Origin: Candidatus Njordarchaeota archaeon
GTDB lineage: Archaea > Asgardarchaeota > Njordarchaeia > Njordarchaeales > Njordarchaeaceae
Direction: 5' to 3'
DNA length: 6,893 nt
NCBI GenBank assembly: GCA_029856615.1
Contig: JAHKLF010000081.1
Location: forward strand, 1 to 6,893
A program made the position numbers and the translations under genes. This document shows, in pieces, positions 6,107 through 6,893 of the stretch (the first letter of the stretch is position 1; each line of letters begins with the position of its first letter). Below the pieces are notes generated by a model. That model made no database searches, was not told the origin of the DNA, and was given only the letters and a program-made list of their open reading frames with translations.

Positions 6107-6893
6107 TCACCAAGCTGCTCGAAAATATCTCTTTTTCCGCCTCCTCAGACCCACTATTAGACTAAGAGTTATAACCAGTGATAGTCCCCCTATTGCAAGT
6201 AATGCGTCTTTGGGAATTGTTATAAAGCCCTTTCCTCTTACACTTATTATTACTCTTATCTCTGCATAATTATTTGCTTTATCATAGGCTCTAATCCGTA
6301 TAGTATGATTACCAATTGAGAGAAGTACACGCCTACTTGTATTCAGACCGACATTCCACCATGGTCCATCATCAACTGAGACCTCAAAGTGATCTAATTC
6401 TATATTATCATTCCCTGTCCATGTTATGTTTACCCAAATATCGAGACCCTCTATTACGAACTCAGTATTATTCTCAGGATATACTAATGATAACTCTGGA
6501 GCTGTTGTATCGACAGTAAATACAACAGTTCTCTCTGAACTGAATCCAAGAGCATCCGTTGCACGCACAGAAATTAAGTGTGATCCATCTGGAAGATCCC
6601 TAACTATGTAAGTACAGTTTAAGCCAACATAAATCCAATCACCATCATCGATCCTAACCTCATAATAGGCAATTCCACTTAGATCTTCACCTTGCCAATG
6701 CACCTCAATAGTACCCGAATTCAGATACGCACCATTCTCAGGGCTAATAATGACTATATAAGGCGGCGACACATCCACATAGAACTCGACAAAACTGACC
6801 GCAGCATTACCAGCCCTATCATAAACAACAACAGTCACATTATGATAGCCCTCAGACAAGTCCACGAGACTATAACTAGTCTCCAGACCCACA
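6107..6893 (-). CDS. Membrane-anchored surface protein with Ig-like repeats, C-terminal part (5' end cut by window edge)
   Basis: The frame is open through the right edge, so only the last 261 residues are visible; the GTG at 6892 is not a credible start because it falls inside a repeat. Numbering from that codon, there are two complete repeats of about 88 residues (about 42-130 and 131-218) and the end of a third (1-41). Each shows the same plan: a PP/AP strand with a P-E-N turn, a W-x-G strand, a strand such as HFEVSVDDGPW or YYEVRIDDGDW, VGLN, then a GxHxxxVRAxD strand. These are bacterial-type Ig-like beta-sandwich repeats. Six N-x-S/T sequons (N18, N92, N141, N155, N184, N195) suggest glycosylation outside the cell. 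A single membrane helix (about 229-249) and a short basic tail (RRRKKRYFR) anchor the C-terminus with the repeats outside. It is likely a stalk or adhesin, or the stem of an extracellular enzyme whose N-terminal part lies beyond the window. Ligand and function are unknown. Confidence 0.85.
   Translation of the reverse strand, partial: VGLETSYSLVDLSEGYHNVTVVVYDRAGNAAVSFVEFYVDVSPPYIVIISPENGAYLNSGTIEVHWQGEDLSGIAYYEVRIDDGDWIYVGLNCTYIVRDLPDGSHLISVRATDALGFSSERTVVFTVDTTAPELSLVYPENNTEFVIEGLDIWVNITWTGNDNIELDHFEVSVDDGPWWNVGLNTSRRVLLSIGNHTIRIRAYDKANNYAEIRVIISVRGKGFITIPKDALLAIGGLSLVITLSLIVGLRRRKKRYFRAAW

Noticed and set aside
6316..6611. Two overlapping plus-strand open frames opposite the Ig-like repeats
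   Set aside because: Both are antisense to repeats with clear protein-level periodicity and have no family resemblance.

Overview
The window looks like AT-rich DNA from a thermophilic archaeon, most likely of the Thermoproteota/TACK lineages. Evidence: a UPF0282 (COG2248) metallo-beta-lactamase-fold protein typical of archaea; a DUF3368/UPF0175 toxin-antitoxin pair common in archaeal thermophiles; archaeal TATA-like boxes; Shine-Dalgarno sites of the GGTGA type four to six bases before most starts; and secreted Asn-sequon-rich proteins. The species cannot be fixed from the sequence alone.

All seven supported genes lie on the minus strand, so transcription runs from the right end to the left end. 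From right to left: (1) the C-terminal 261 residues of a membrane-anchored surface protein made of Ig-like repeats (6107-6893, cut by the right edge); (2) guaA, a full-length fused GMP synthetase (4299-5846); (3) a two-gene toxin-antitoxin module, with a UPF0175 antitoxin (3914-4192) and a DUF3368 PIN-like toxin (3389-3907) six bases apart; (4) a UPF0282 metallo-hydrolase with a probable large insertion (2195-3319); (5) a 100-residue winged-helix DNA-binding protein (1715-2017); (6) a secreted protein of at least 504 residues whose 3' end is cut by the left edge (1-1514), with a signal peptide, an N-terminal beta-rich region and a PPC-like C-terminal domain. This last gene has one unbroken frame through the left edge.

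Most genes appear to be separately transcribed: spacers of about 70 to 260 bases carry TATA-like boxes, and short oligo-T tracts follow several stops. Only the toxin and antitoxin are clearly one operon. Four of the six genes whose start lies in the window appear to start with TTG. The two outer genes encode cell-surface products, the middle ones housekeeping (GMP synthesis), stress/defence (toxin-antitoxin), an uncharacterised hydrolase and a small regulator. No stretch without a gene exceeds 300 bases; the longest is the 260-base spacer at 5847-6106. I see no tRNA, rRNA, CRISPR array, insertion sequence or attachment site. No strong case for a wholly new system emerges. The most unusual items are the unrecognised surface protein at the left, the insertion in the UPF0282 protein, and the consistent TTG/GGTGA start pattern.
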